Below are positions 27,301-35,826 of a DNA stretch of 64,000 bases, piece after piece. Below the pieces are notes generated by a model. The model worked only from the letters and a program-made list of their open reading frames with translations, had not been told where the DNA came from and made no database searches. How positions within the stretch are numbered: position 1 is the first letter of the stretch; the number at the start of each line of letters is the position of its first letter. The stretch comes from Vibrio hannami (GTDB lineage: Bacteria > Pseudomonadota > Gammaproteobacteria > Enterobacterales > Vibrionaceae), in NCBI RefSeq assembly GCF_029589055.1, contig NZ_JARQZP010000007.1:1364001-1428000 (forward strand). Direction: 5' to 3'. Both the position numbers and the translations under genes were made by a program.

Positions 27301-28791
27301 ATGCTGTACAGCTTCGGTACGCTCGCAGTCACCAACAATACTTTTTACTAGTGCCAGACCTTTTTCAAATTGCTCACTGGCAGCAGAGGAGATATCCAGC
27401 TTGTGCTTAAGTGCCAGCAGCTGCTCAGTTTTATTGCGCTCTTCTGTTTTAAGTGAATTCAATGTCGCATGAATAGTATCAAGGCTTAGCGAATCATCAC
27501 TGGTTAGCTGACGAGCTTTTTCAAGCGCCTGGACTGCCTGTTGATATTGCAATGCCCTAGTCTGCTGAACATCTAGAGCTTGCTGATAATCAGCAAGTTG
27601 TGATTTAAGGCTGTCTACTTCCTCTTCGCTGACCAGGGCACGCTCTTCAGCTTCAGCAACGCGTTCGCGCGCTTCTTCAACCACCATCACCTGCTCTTCA
27701 AGCCTTTCACTCAGCTCTTCCAGATCTTCCTGATAGCGTTCAATCTTCTCCTGCTGACGTAGCGCATTTTGCACTAGTTGCAGGTGGTCAGAAGCTGCCT
27801 GATAGTCTTGTTCAAGGTTAGATTCCTGATCTACCAACTGCTCAAGCTCTTCGCGAATTCGATTAACCAAAGCGTTGCTTTCGATTAAAGATGAGCGAGA
27901 GTTAAGCAGTTCATTACGAACAGACAGCGCCTTATCAAGCTTGTTTCTGCGATCATTGGCATGACGCATATAGTCTGCCGCAACATAATTGGTTGATTCG
28001 GTGATCAGATGTTTGAAAAGGTCACGATCGGCCTGTGTCGTTTTTATCGCTTCCAGAGTCATACGGTTTTCGCGCAGTGCTGACTCCATATCCTGGAATG
28101 CTTTTTTCACCCCACCATTCTGAGGAAGCAGGTAATCACGAAGCGAACGAGTGATCGCACTGGAGATACCACCATAAAGTGAAGCTTCAATCAGGCGATA
28201 GAATTTTGAGCGGTCACCACTGTTACGAAGTTTCTTCGGCAGCACGCCAAACTCAAACATCTGCGAATGGTAATCCACCACCGAGTTAAAGGCCTTATAC
28301 TGCACGCCCTCAATTTCACTGACCGTTTCTTTAACTTCACCAAGCGAACGTACCCGAGCTTTGCCATCGTCCATCGCTTCTATAAGGATATCTGTAGGCT
28401 TTAGGTGGCTTGGTAGGCCCTGAATAACAAATGGCTTTATATCTACCTTTTTGTCCCGACCCGCTACCTGTTGTAGCTTAACGCCAAACAACAATCTCTG
28501 CTTACGTGAGTTCACCACATCGAGTGCTGCGTAGCAGACACCCGGCTGCAACTTACCATACAGGCCTTTATCGCGAGAGGCCTGGGAGCTGCCAGCTTCA
28601 GTGGTGTTGCGGAAATGCAGTAAGCTCTGATCGGGAATAAGCGCGGTGATAAATGCCGCCATTGTGGTTGACTTACCTGCGCCATTACCACCCGAAAGTG
28701 TTGTCACCAAACCATCGATATCGAACGTACGTGCAAAGAAACCGTTCCAGTTAATCATGGTCAGTGATTGATATTTACCTCTTTCAATCAT
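24304..28791 (-). CDS. mukB: chromosome condensin subunit MukB
   Basis: A 1495-residue SMC-like protein (E. coli MukB 1486). The N-terminal head has the Walker A loop SGGNGAGKST. Two very long coiled coils (about residues 280-650 and 850-1150) flank the hinge (near residues 660-770). The C-terminal head carries the signature SGALSTGEAIGTGQSIL and Walker B LLFLDEAARLD. It loops and compacts chromosomal DNA as an ATPase with MukE and MukF. The ATG overlaps the mukE stop as ATGA. Last gene of the cmoM-mukF-mukE-mukB operon. Confidence 0.98.
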   Translation of the reverse strand: MIERGKYQSLTMINWNGFFARTFDIDGLVTTLSGGNGAGKSTTMAAFITALIPDQSLLHFRNTTEAGSSQASRDKGLYGKLQPGVCYAALDVVNSRKQRLLFGVKLQQVAGRDKKVDIKPFVIQGLPSHLKPTDILIEAMDDGKARVRSLGEVKETVSEIEGVQYKAFNSVVDYHSQMFEFGVLPKKLRNSGDRSKFYRLIEASLYGGISSAITRSLRDYLLPQNGGVKKAFQDMESALRENRMTLEAIKTTQADRDLFKHLITESTNYVAADYMRHANDRRNKLDKALSVRNELLNSRSSLIESNALVNRIREELEQLVDQESNLEQDYQAASDHLQLVQNALRQQEKIERYQEDLEELSERLEEQVMVVEEARERVAEAEERALVSEEEVDSLKSQLADYQQALDVQQTRALQYQQAVQALEKARQLTSDDSLSLDTIHATLNSLKTEERNKTEQLLALKHKLDISSAASEQFEKGLALVKSIVGDCERTEAVQHAREVIEKVRQADNLLANEAQWRAQHRDLERDIHRQRQAKELAQQFQKQNNVNIVDELTLEEERERHLANIELIEADQESGRDLRLECKQQEQQLQSEITHLEAIAPGWIVANDALEYLREQSGAELANSQSVMTQMQLVLEQEKQQSIDKDKLAERRTVLDSEIERLASPGGANDPRLKGLADTIGGVLLSEIYDDITIDDAPYFSAMYGPARHAIVVSDLTGIKEKLVSLDDCPEDLYIIEGDVDAFDDSSFDAEELEGAVCVQFNERQIRYSRFPEIPLFGRAAREQRLELLREEREEVVEKHAKAAFDSQKLQRIFKNFNDFVANHIQVAFEPSPENELARLRDTRTRLLGQLRELNDKEQQQKSQISVSRQAITLLDKLASQIRLIEDDTQTERFDELTIKLEQLSEGKAFVSRHGKATKELEGLVTALEADPKQFDELKDEYQFADVALKDLKSRLFALEDVYERRNYFAYSDSVDLLNKSSELSEQLKSKLVNAEQVRTRSRDALKQQREQLSQYNQVLASLKSSHQAKSETVQEFRMELQEFGVHADEGAQERAVNRKDELYERLQVSRSRKTEYEKTITSTELEMKALVKKAKKAEKGYRELRTFVVLAKAGWCEVLRLAKDNDVERRLHKRELAYLSADELRSMSDKSLGALRLAVADNELLRDALRASEDNAHPERKVLFYISVYQHLRERIRQDIIRTDDPVEAIEEMEVELARLTEELTQRENRLAISSDSVASIIKKTILREQNRIRMLNQGLSNIHFGQVKGVRLNVNVRESHEVLLNGLSQQQEQHKDLFENARFTFSEAMAKLFQRVNPHIDVGQRSPQVLGEELLDYRNYLELSIEVNRGSDGWLQAESGALSTGEAIGTGQSILLMVVQSWEEESRRLRSKDIVPCRLLFLDEAARLDAKSISTLFELCDRLDMQLLIAAPENISPEKGTTYKLVRKVFKDHEHVHVVGLRGFGNKPEGVEPDLNSDGLALQQDSEVATN

Positions 28792-29495
28792 GCTTGGTCT
28801 TCCCCGGTTTCTTCGCTGAACAATTCACTCTGTGCCGGAAATATCTCTTCCTGCTTCTGTTTAATAACCGCTTCACCATCTCTGATCAGGCGAAGCTGAG
28901 CTTCACGCATGTCGTCGCCCACGCGTACATCTGCGCCAAAGCGGAACACGGCTTCACTGATTTTGAATTTGCCTTCTTCACCAATGGAAATAACCATACC
29001 GATACGCTTAAGGCGGCGCAGTGAAGTTCTAACTTTCTCGAACAACTTCTCTTTATCCAGATCAGAACCAGTCGCACGGTTAGTAACCAGGCGCATCAGC
29101 TTTTTCTCATCAGCCAGCGACAATAGTTCTTCGTACAACTCCTGATTGGTAAATATACCTTCGTGAGCAATACGCTCCGGACTCAGGTAAAGGAAACAAA
29201 GCACCTTACCCACCAGCATATCCAGTTCAGACAGTACGCTTCTGCCAATCAACGCTGTGGAGCGAGGTCTTAGATAAAAGAAGCCTTCGGGCGCTTTTAC
29301 CAGCTCCGTGTTATAACGCTGATAAAACAGCGCCAGTTCGGTTTCAAAATCGCTTAAGAACGCGTGGTTATCCAAATCCTCACTTGAGATATGACGTCCT
29401 GCACGCAGCATACTATCCAGTGCAGGGAAAAGAGGATTTGCGATTGCTTTTGCCAACTCTGCTGGCAAGAATTCATCAATATTTGTCAATGACAT
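28788..29495 (-). CDS. mukE: condensin subunit MukE
   Basis: A 235-residue kleisin-associated (KITE) winged-helix subunit that bridges MukF and MukB. It matches E. coli MukE strongly (NPLFPALDS, APEGFFYLRPRST, RSVLSELDM, RFGADVR). The frame opens at 29600 but the first 35 codons overlap mukF and are not MukE-like; ATG 29495, with AAGG upstream, gives the family N terminus MSLTNIDEF. It overlaps mukF by 20 bp and mukB by 4 bp. Confidence 0.97.
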   Translation of the reverse strand: MSLTNIDEFLPAELAKAIANPLFPALDSMLRAGRHISSEDLDNHAFLSDFETELALFYQRYNTELVKAPEGFFYLRPRSTALIGRSVLSELDMLVGKVLCFLYLSPERIAHEGIFTNQELYEELLSLADEKKLMRLVTNRATGSDLDKEKLFEKVRTSLRRLKRIGMVISIGEEGKFKISEAVFRFGADVRVGDDMREAQLRLIRDGEAVIKQKQEEIFPAQSELFSEETGEDQA

Positions 29496-30813
29496 TTGCT
29501 TGTACCTTTGCACCAAAATCGTTGATTGCCTGCCAGTCAGGCTGTATTGCCTGATAATCCGACTCTGAATAACCAAGGCGTACCGCCTGGTCAATAACAA
29601 TTCTGGTTAAATCGAAATGATGCGCTTCAGGGTGCTGAGCAAGATAATCCTTCAGAATCAACCCTAAATCGATTGGTGCGCCGTTAGTTTTATGTACGGT
29701 CAACATTGCAGCTATACGCTCGGTCAACTCATCGTTAACCTGCTGGAACTCTTCGTATTCCACTTCAGCTGGTGCATGACCGGTTACTTCATCATCACGA
29801 AGCACCAAAGCTTCATCACGCATGTCCGTTAAACGTTCTGCATCGGCATAGGTGAGGCACCATGGTTCGTCGAAGTAATCTTTTACCGATTGCCTTAATC
29901 TTTGACTGAAAGCGCGGTTTTTGTCCATATCAATCGCAGTACGGATAAATTTATGAACGTGTCGGTCATAACCAATCCAGAGATCAATGGATTGCTGTCC
30001 CCAGCTAATCAGCCTGTCCAGTTTCGTCTGCAGGCTAAACAGTATTTCTCCGATAAAATCGAGCTCATCGATACCATAAATGGTCTCCTGAATGTCGATT
30101 ATCTGAGCCTGAATTTCGTCTCCGGCAGCCTGCAGCGTATCTTGTAGCTCTCGCAAAGTATCTGATGTTGCAGTTAGTAGGCTTTCACAGTTATTAATTG
30201 CGTCACGCCAGTCTTTGTTAAGCAGGTCGGCAATTTGCTGTTTCACTTCCTGTTGCTGCTCATCCATGACTCTCTGATTGAGATCAATCTGGTCAAAAAT
30301 TTCAGCGACAGAGAACTTAAGCACCGCGTATACATTTTTACGCCAATGACTCTGGTCTCCGCTCTCTCTGGCCGCCTGTGTCGCTTTAGACATTTCCCCA
30401 GCTACCATCGAAAGCTGAATCGATAGCTTTAGCTTGGAAAACTCTCTATGGCGAACGTAATAATCTGAGATGCCTACCGCGAGTGGAGACATTCGGTAGA
30501 TGCTTGCACCTTCATTCAGCTCACTGGTAAAGCGGCTGAGCAGGCGCTGATTAACCAGTTCGTTAATAGCATTGTTCGCCCGAAAAGCACTTGCTTCTCC
30601 GGTAGTGTTAAACTGTCGGGTGATGATCTTGAACGCATCGTGCAGTTCTCCCTCACCCAATTCCTCATCAAATCTCTCGTTACTAAGTACGGCAATCGCG
30701 ATAAGAAACGCGAGCCTTTCACTAGAGAGATTGAGCGAGAATTCATGCTGTTGAACCCAATCAACCATTTCATCAATGGTTTTATCGGCGACAGCCTGAG
30801 TCATATCACTCAT
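29476..30813 (-). CDS. mukF: condensin kleisin subunit MukF
   Basis: A 445-residue kleisin (E. coli MukF 440). The N-terminal winged helix and dimerisation region contain DEMVDWVQQHEFSLNLSSERLAFL; the middle is helical, and the C-terminal winged helix contacts MukB heads. The ATG has AGGAA upstream. It starts 30 bp after the corrected end of cmoM and overlaps mukE. Confidence 0.97.
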   Translation of the reverse strand: MSDMTQAVADKTIDEMVDWVQQHEFSLNLSSERLAFLIAIAVLSNERFDEELGEGELHDAFKIITRQFNTTGEASAFRANNAINELVNQRLLSRFTSELNEGASIYRMSPLAVGISDYYVRHREFSKLKLSIQLSMVAGEMSKATQAARESGDQSHWRKNVYAVLKFSVAEIFDQIDLNQRVMDEQQQEVKQQIADLLNKDWRDAINNCESLLTATSDTLRELQDTLQAAGDEIQAQIIDIQETIYGIDELDFIGEILFSLQTKLDRLISWGQQSIDLWIGYDRHVHKFIRTAIDMDKNRAFSQRLRQSVKDYFDEPWCLTYADAERLTDMRDEALVLRDDEVTGHAPAEVEYEEFQQVNDELTERIAAMLTVHKTNGAPIDLGLILKDYLAQHPEAHHFDLTRIVIDQAVRLGYSESDYQAIQPDWQAINDFGAKVQANVIDKY

Positions 30814-30843
30814 TTTTATTCCTGTTATATCTTTTTGCCGTGA

Positions 30844-31625
30844 CTACACGGTCTTTCGAGCCCATACATGTATGTAACGCCCGAGGGACAAGTACGGTTC
30901 CTGTCGGCAGAGCCTTTTTCCAGCTCCAACACATCTTCAGGTTCGTAGTCACCCATGTATTGCATATTGCCAATATAGTCATGAAATGAACGAATGCCCG
31001 ACTTTCCACAAATTTCAAAACCCGCCTCTTCAATCCAGCGATAAACCTCTTCTGGCTTTAAGCCCTTTTGAGGCTGAAGCTTAAACCTTTTTCGGTGCGG
31101 CATTCCATCCAGAACATGGGGTATATTCCCGCAAATCACATTTTTAAGAACCAGTCCGTGATGGTTATAAAACATAACCGAGGCAATACCGCCTGTTTTA
31201 ACCTGATTCAAAACGACATCTAAAGCTGACTTTGGATCAGCCAACCACTCCATGACAGCATGGAACAACACCATGTCAGTTTTACCATTTAGGTGTTTTT
31301 CTATGGCCTGCACCGGAGAATGGATAAAATCGAATGAAGAGGTGAGACCGTGCTTTTCGATGTCTTCTCTGGCTAATTGCAACATCTCAGAGGAAATATC
31401 ACATAAAGATACGTGATGACCACTCTCAGCAATTCTCTGAGACATTTGCGCCAAACCACCTCCGGCATCCAAGATATGAAGTTTGTTTTCATCAGCGTTA
31501 AGAGACTTAAGTGCCTCTGTCAGGTCTTCCCACACAATGGTCTGACGTATAGCTCCTTTGTCTGAGCCATAGATATTTTTTGCGAATTTGTGTGCGATGT
31601 CGTCGAAATTACGATCTTCAGTCAC
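30844..31625 (-). CDS. cmoM: tRNA 5-carboxymethoxyuridine methyltransferase CmoM (frameshift near C terminus)
   Basis: An SAM-dependent class I methyltransferase formerly called SmtA; it methylates cmo5U34 of certain tRNAs to the methyl ester. Motif I is LDAGGGLAQM and the acidic motif CDISSEML. The frame as it stands ends at 30825 with a cysteine-poor random tail. At an A5 run (plus-strand T run 30915-30919), one more A gives LEKRLCRQEPYLSLGRYIHVWARK and a stop at 30844, the normal CmoM C terminus. The corrected length is about 260 residues. First gene of the muk operon, as in E. coli. Confidence 0.9.
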
Positions 31626-31740
31626 GGCTTTCTAGGTTATCATGTTCTATCGTGCCGCATATTCTGTCATAGGAATATCAGGAATAAAGCGTTATGCTGT
31701 ATTTTTACAGTTAAGTGATGATTTTTCGGACTATTTAATA

Positions 31741-32544
31741 ATGTTTGAGCTGAAAAAAGTACTATCGTCTCTGGCAATGCCCTTACCCGCGCTATTAATT
31801 ATCGGATTTATAGGCCTTGCACTAATCATGTTCTCCACCCGTCATCGGTTTGGAGTCTTGTTTGTATTTATCTCGTTAACCGGTATTTTCCTCGTCTCTT
31901 TCCAACCCGTTTCAACCAAGCTATTAATGCCCATGGAAAGGGAGCATATCGGTTTTCTGCCACAGGAGAAAGCTGTCGACTATGTGATGGTGCTGGGTAG
32001 TGGTCATGTAGTGGATCATGAAATTCCACCGACATCTGAACTGAGCAGAACCGCACTTATGCGTTTAATTGAAGGGATTCGTATCCAGCGTATGTACCCC
32101 GGAGCTAAGCTTATTTTATCCGGTTATGCAGCTGGTGCAGAAATGAGCCACGCTAAAATGTTAGCAAGAGTCGCGTTAGCTCTCGGCGTTACCAAAACGG
32201 ATATCGTATTACTGGAAACCGCCAAGGATACCTGGGAAGAAGCCCGACAAGCGGCTGCGTTTGTAAAACAAAATAGCCTGGTTCTTGTTACCTCGGCCAG
32301 CCATATGACCCGAGCGTTAGCCGAGTTCCATGCAGCAGGCATGAACCCAATTCCGGCTCCAACCAACTATCTGGCGCAAACAGAGATCCATCAGGCCTGG
32401 ACAAAATACACGCCAAGTGCAAGGTACCTTGAACAAAGTGAAAGGTATTGGCATGAGAAACTGGGAATAATCTGGGCTGACTTGAGGGATAACTTAATAT
32501 CTACCGAAGATCTGGAAACTCAGGTTTTTGGAGATAAAAACTAA
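31741..32544 (+). CDS. elyC: envelope biogenesis factor ElyC (DUF218)
   Basis: A 267-residue protein with two N-terminal membrane helices (about residues 10-30 and 35-55) and a periplasmic DUF218/YdcF-like domain (VMVLGSGH, AKLILSGYAAG, TSASHMTRAL). E. coli ElyC (YcbC) is involved in peptidoglycan or undecaprenyl-phosphate metabolism and sits beside smtA-mukFEB in the same divergent arrangement. The frame opens at 31642; ATG 31741 (MFELKKVL) aligns with the E. coli start and is preferred. Confidence 0.9.
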   Translation: MFELKKVLSSLAMPLPALLIIGFIGLALIMFSTRHRFGVLFVFISLTGIFLVSFQPVSTKLLMPMEREHIGFLPQEKAVDYVMVLGSGHVVDHEIPPTSELSRTALMRLIEGIRIQRMYPGAKLILSGYAAGAEMSHAKMLARVALALGVTKTDIVLLETAKDTWEEARQAAAFVKQNSLVLVTSASHMTRALAEFHAAGMNPIPAPTNYLAQTEIHQAWTKYTPSARYLEQSERYWHEKLGIIWADLRDNLISTEDLETQVFGDKN

Positions 32545-32553
32545 ACACTAAAT

Positions 32554-32583
32554 AATTAAGGTCGGCACTAGCCGACCTTAATT
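32554..32583. terminator. bidirectional terminator between elyC and torR
   Basis: A perfect 13-bp stem (32554-32566 with 32571-32583) encloses loop ACTA, flanked by A/T-rich sequence on both sides in a convergent gap. Confidence 0.83.
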
Positions 32584-32615
32584 AATTTGGACACTTTTCT
32601 TACTCAGGAAACCAA

Positions 32616-33329
32616 TTAATCCCCGGCAAACATATAACCTTCACCATGAACGGTGACAAATATCTGAGGATTTTTGGGGTCATACTCCATTTTTGCCCGC
32701 ATACGTCGAATCAGTACATCAATTGTTCTGTCGTTTGGCGCATCAACACGATGACTTATCATATTAATTATTCGTTCTCGGCTTAGAACAATATTTGGAT
32801 AAGAAGATAGAGCCACCAGCAGTTCATACTCAGCTTTGGTTAATTTAACCGGAACACCATCGCGACTTAAAGCCCTTCTCTGAATATCAAATGTCCAGTC
32901 ACCAAAATAGATTATGTTACCTTTCTCTTCTTCTGCCTGGTTATTTGCTGAGTTATTCCTAACGAGAGAAATACGCCATAGTAAGTTTTTCACTCGGACA
33001 AGAAGCTCCCGAAGCTCAAACGGCTTAGTCACGTAGTCGTCAGCCCCCATTTCCAGGCCAACAATCTTATCTATGCTGTCGGTTCTGCCTGTTACCAGGA
33101 TAATACCGATATCTGACTGACCACGAAGTTCCCGTGTTAGCATCAAGCCATCTTCCCCCGGTAGATTAATATCCAACATCACCAGATCGATGTTCTCTTC
33201 AGATAAGATCTCTTTCATCTGTTCGCCACTTTCTGCTTCGCTCACCATATAACCTTCACTTTGAAAGTAACCGACTAGCTTACTTCTGGTAACGACATCA
33301 TCTTCAACAACTAATACGTGACTGTTCAT
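32616..33329 (-). CDS. torR: TMAO response regulator TorR
   Basis: A 237-residue OmpR-type response regulator: receiver domain (phospho-acceptor Asp in VMLDINLPG, and DDYVTKPFELRELLVRVKNLLWRI) and a C-terminal winged helix ending in VHGEGYMFAGD. The receiver is closer to TorR than to ArcA, notably GLMLTREL and the whole GLEMGADDYVTKP-ELREL segment. It activates tor genes when phosphorylated by TorS; no torS or torT is in the window. GTG codons at 33338 and 33335 also open the frame, but ATG 33329 has AGAAG 8 nt upstream and aligns with E. coli TorR. Divergent from torD. Confidence 0.88.
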   Translation of the reverse strand: MNSHVLVVEDDVVTRSKLVGYFQSEGYMVSEAESGEQMKEILSEENIDLVMLDINLPGEDGLMLTRELRGQSDIGIILVTGRTDSIDKIVGLEMGADDYVTKPFELRELLVRVKNLLWRISLVRNNSANNQAEEEKGNIIYFGDWTFDIQRRALSRDGVPVKLTKAEYELLVALSSYPNIVLSRERIINMISHRVDAPNDRTIDVLIRRMRAKMEYDPKNPQIFVTVHGEGYMFAGD

Positions 33330-33589
33330 GTTCACCACTTCTTATTTATCGGCAACAGCGATCAATAATCTTATCAATATTTCGGCCGTATTTTATTCAT
33401 AACTCTTCACAATTCTAGCTAAATATAGGTAATTTGCCTAAAACATCCGTGTTTATTGACACAACGCAAATCTCTGACATTGCATTAATTTTTAAAAATA
33501 TTCTGTCATATTTTTTCATTTCAATAGTTAGTTTTATTAATATTTATTGTTTACACTTATAACAAACAAATTGCCTTAGGAATCCAACA

Positions 33590-34237
33590 ATGGAAGAAAC
33601 AAAAGCATTCAATGAAAAGCGTGCAGAAATATACTGGTGGCTTTCGAGTCTATTCGCTAAAGAATTAACAGAACAGGAGCTAGAAGCTTATCAAACCCCG
33701 GATATCCGATCGTTTCTTACTGGCTTGAGCGAAAATGCAGAGCTGAAAGGCTCAGTAGACAAGGTTGTTGATGCTCTGAATAGACTGCAGACCCGTGAAG
33801 ACGCTCAGTTAGAGCTGGCAGCCGATTTCTGTGAACTATTCCTGACGTCAGATAAAAATGCCGCACTGCCTTATGCTTCTATGTACATTGGTGAATCTGG
33901 TTTACTTAACGATAAACCCGCTCAGGAAATGGCTGCGCTGATGGAGGAAAAAGGCATCGCGATAAAAGAAGGCCTTAATGAGCCGGCTGACCATATCGCT
34001 TTGGAACTCGATTTTCTTGGCAATATGATTATTCGCTCCAACGAGCTAGAGAAGCTAGAACATATCAACGATGCACTATTAGACCAGAAAGCCTTTATCG
34101 AAAAGTACCTATTGAGTTGGTTCCCACAGTTTAAAGAAAAATGCGTTCAACACGATGAGTTTGGCTTTTACGCAGGTGTTGCATCTCTGCTAGTCGATTT
34201 CTGCCAATTAGACTGTGCCTATTTAGGCGGCGAATAA
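33590..34237 (+). CDS. torD: TorA-specific chaperone TorD
   Basis: A 215-residue cytoplasmic chaperone of the TorD/DmsD helical family. It binds the Tat signal and core of apo-TorA and aids molybdenum cofactor insertion before export. It is the expected length and carries the family block EPADHIALELDFLG (E-P-x-D-H). It is preceded by CCTTAGGAAT and lies divergent to torR, away from torECA, whereas in E. coli torD is the last gene of torCAD. Confidence 0.92.
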   Translation: MEETKAFNEKRAEIYWWLSSLFAKELTEQELEAYQTPDIRSFLTGLSENAELKGSVDKVVDALNRLQTREDAQLELAADFCELFLTSDKNAALPYASMYIGESGLLNDKPAQEMAALMEEKGIAIKEGLNEPADHIALELDFLGNMIIRSNELEKLEHINDALLDQKAFIEKYLLSWFPQFKEKCVQHDEFGFYAGVASLLVDFCQLDCAYLGGE

Positions 34238-34266
34238 CATATTCACTTACCTGCCAAGCAATAAAT

Positions 34267-34297
34267 GTGACAACGCCCCTATCAATTGCGTTGTCAC
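34267..34297. repeat. inverted repeat downstream of torD
   Basis: GTGACAACGC (34267-34276) and GCGTTGTCAC (34288-34297) form a perfect 10-bp stem with an 11-nt loop. There is no T tract, so it is not a standard terminator. Function unknown. Confidence 0.55.
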
Positions 34298-34353
34298 CGC
34301 TTGCATTTGCGTCTAAAATCAGTCCGCAATCGATAAAATATAACTATTTCTGC

Positions 34354-34378
34354 AAACCGCTTTTATAAGCGGTTTTTT
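34354..34378 (+). terminator. terminator of torD
   Basis: A 9-bp stem (34354-34362 with 34367-34375) encloses loop TTAT and is followed by a T run, upstream of purR. Confidence 0.85.
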
Positions 34379-34464
34379 GTGTTTTTACGCAAACAGAGAA
34401 ACTGCTGATAAACTTGTAGACAGATACAGGCGTTTAGATGCAGTACAGATAGGACAAAAAATAT

Positions 34465-35472
34465 ATGGCCACTATTAAAGATGTCGCACGTTTAGCGGGT
34501 GTGTCTACTACTACCGTTTCTCACGTTATTAACAAAACTCGTTTCGTTGCAGAAGCTACTCAGGAAAAAGTGATGGAAGCGGTAAAGGAGCTGAACTACG
34601 CACCTAGTGCGGTAGCACGAAGCCTGAAATGCAATACAACTAAGACAGTAGGCATGTTGGTGACACAATCAACCAACCCATTCCTTGCCGAAGTCATAGA
34701 TGGTTTTGAAAGCTACTGTTACAGACAGGGTTACACGCTAATTTTATGTAATACAGGCGGCATTTATGAGAAACAGCGCGACTACGTGCGATTTCTTGCT
34801 GAAAAACGCGTGGACGGCATTTTTGTTCTTTGTTCAGATCTCACTTCCGAGCTACAGGAAATGCTTGAAGGCCACGCTGATATACCAAAAGTGATAATGG
34901 ATTGGGGCGACAGCAGCGTAAACCAGTCAGATAAAATCATAGATAACTCCGAAGAAGGCGGATATCTGGCAACCAAGTATCTGTTGGAGCATGGCCATAA
35001 AAATATTTTCTGCCTGTCTGGTCACCTTGATAAAACCCTGTGTATCGAACGTATTGAAGGTCATAAAAGGGCGTTGAAAGAATTCGATATCGAGTTCAAT
35101 CCTAACAACATTATCGAAGGTAACTTTGAGTGTGATATGGCGGTAGAAGCCGCAGATAAAATCCTGGCCCTAGACGAAAAACCAACTGCGGTATTCTGCT
35201 TTAATGACATCATGGCATTAGGCCTAATGAGCCGACTTCAGGAAAAAGGGATGCGTATCCCAGAGGATATTTCTGTAATTGGTTACGACAATATCGATCT
35301 TGCGGGATATTTCTCTCCACCTCTGACAACAGTGCACCAGCCTAAGCGACGTGTTGGAAAAAATGCCTTCGAGATTTTACTCGCACGCATTAAAAACAAA
35401 GAACATGACCGTCGCGTTTTTGAGATGCACCCTGAAATCATCTCCCGAAAGAGCGTAAAAAAGCTAAACTAG
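34465..35472 (+). CDS. purR: purine repressor PurR
   Basis: A 335-residue LacI-family repressor. The N-terminal helix-turn-helix (ATIKDVARLAGVSTTTVSHVIN) and hinge helix (SAVARSLKC) match PurR, followed by a periplasmic-binding-type corepressor domain that binds hypoxanthine or guanine. The length and the strong PurR-like HTH favour PurR over RbsR or CytR. A half-operator ACGCAAAC (34387-34394), matching the left half of the PurR box, lies upstream and could mediate autoregulation; the other half is degenerate. Confidence 0.9.
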   Translation: MATIKDVARLAGVSTTTVSHVINKTRFVAEATQEKVMEAVKELNYAPSAVARSLKCNTTKTVGMLVTQSTNPFLAEVIDGFESYCYRQGYTLILCNTGGIYEKQRDYVRFLAEKRVDGIFVLCSDLTSELQEMLEGHADIPKVIMDWGDSSVNQSDKIIDNSEEGGYLATKYLLEHGHKNIFCLSGHLDKTLCIERIEGHKRALKEFDIEFNPNNIIEGNFECDMAVEAADKILALDEKPTAVFCFNDIMALGLMSRLQEKGMRIPEDISVIGYDNIDLAGYFSPPLTTVHQPKRRVGKNAFEILLARIKNKEHDRRVFEMHPEIISRKSVKKLN

Positions 35473-35627
35473 TCCCAAAGACTATAATTATTGCTTCTTC
35501 ACTCCTGTTTTTCAGGGGAGATGCGCTCAATCACTTGTATATCATACGGTATATGGTTTGTGACAACGATCACGCTAGTTGATTTAATACGTGATCTTTG
35601 TCCAAACATTGCCTATATTTATGACGT

Positions 35628-35716
35628 CATGACCAGGGCAAACCATTCGAAAGGATGGGACGCAAAGCCACCGGCCTTAACCGACAGGAAAGGTAGCGGG
35701 GTTGCCGAAAACAAAT
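35628..35716 (+). ncRNA. cyclic-di-GMP-I (GEMM) riboswitch upstream of tfoY
   Basis: The sequence contains the near-invariant GEMM-I core: AGGGCAAACC, a CCATTC-GAAA-GGATGG stem with the GAAA tetraloop, GGGACGCAAAGCC (tetraloop receptor side), CCGGCC, and GGTAGCGGGGTTGCC at the 3' side. It ends about 110 nt before the tfoY ATG. The same class of riboswitch precedes tfoY in Vibrio cholerae (Vc2), where it binds c-di-GMP. Identification rests on sequence and predicted pairing that I read by eye. Confidence 0.95.
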
Positions 35717-35820
35717 TAGCAACGTAAGGCCTATACTTTACGATTTTCTGACAACAGATCACACAGATTTGCTAATTTCTCGGTATCAAATTGGTTGAAG
35801 CAATTTTTTAACCCGAGACA
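35713..35820 (+). promoter_or_regulatory. probable expression platform of the tfoY riboswitch
   Basis: Just after the aptamer, AAATTAGCAA (35713-35722) is perfectly complementary to TTGCTAATTT (35769-35778). A further hairpin, AAATTG with CAATTT followed by a T run, lies in CTCGG...CCCGAG near 35780-35815 just before the tfoY start. The T run makes it terminator-like. Which helix c-di-GMP favours cannot be told by eye. Confidence 0.5.
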
Positions 35821-35826
35821 AACGCA

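Noticed and set aside
32616..33329. Response regulator as ArcA
   Set aside because: Receiver and linker match TorR better, and it is divergent to torD.
33322..33336. CTGTTCATGTTCACC at the torR start as a TorR autoregulatory box
   Set aside because: Resembles the box, but most of it is the torR start codon region, so it cannot be separated from coding constraint.
35491..35727. 78-residue frame across the riboswitch
   Set aside because: It lies over the conserved aptamer and has no coding support.
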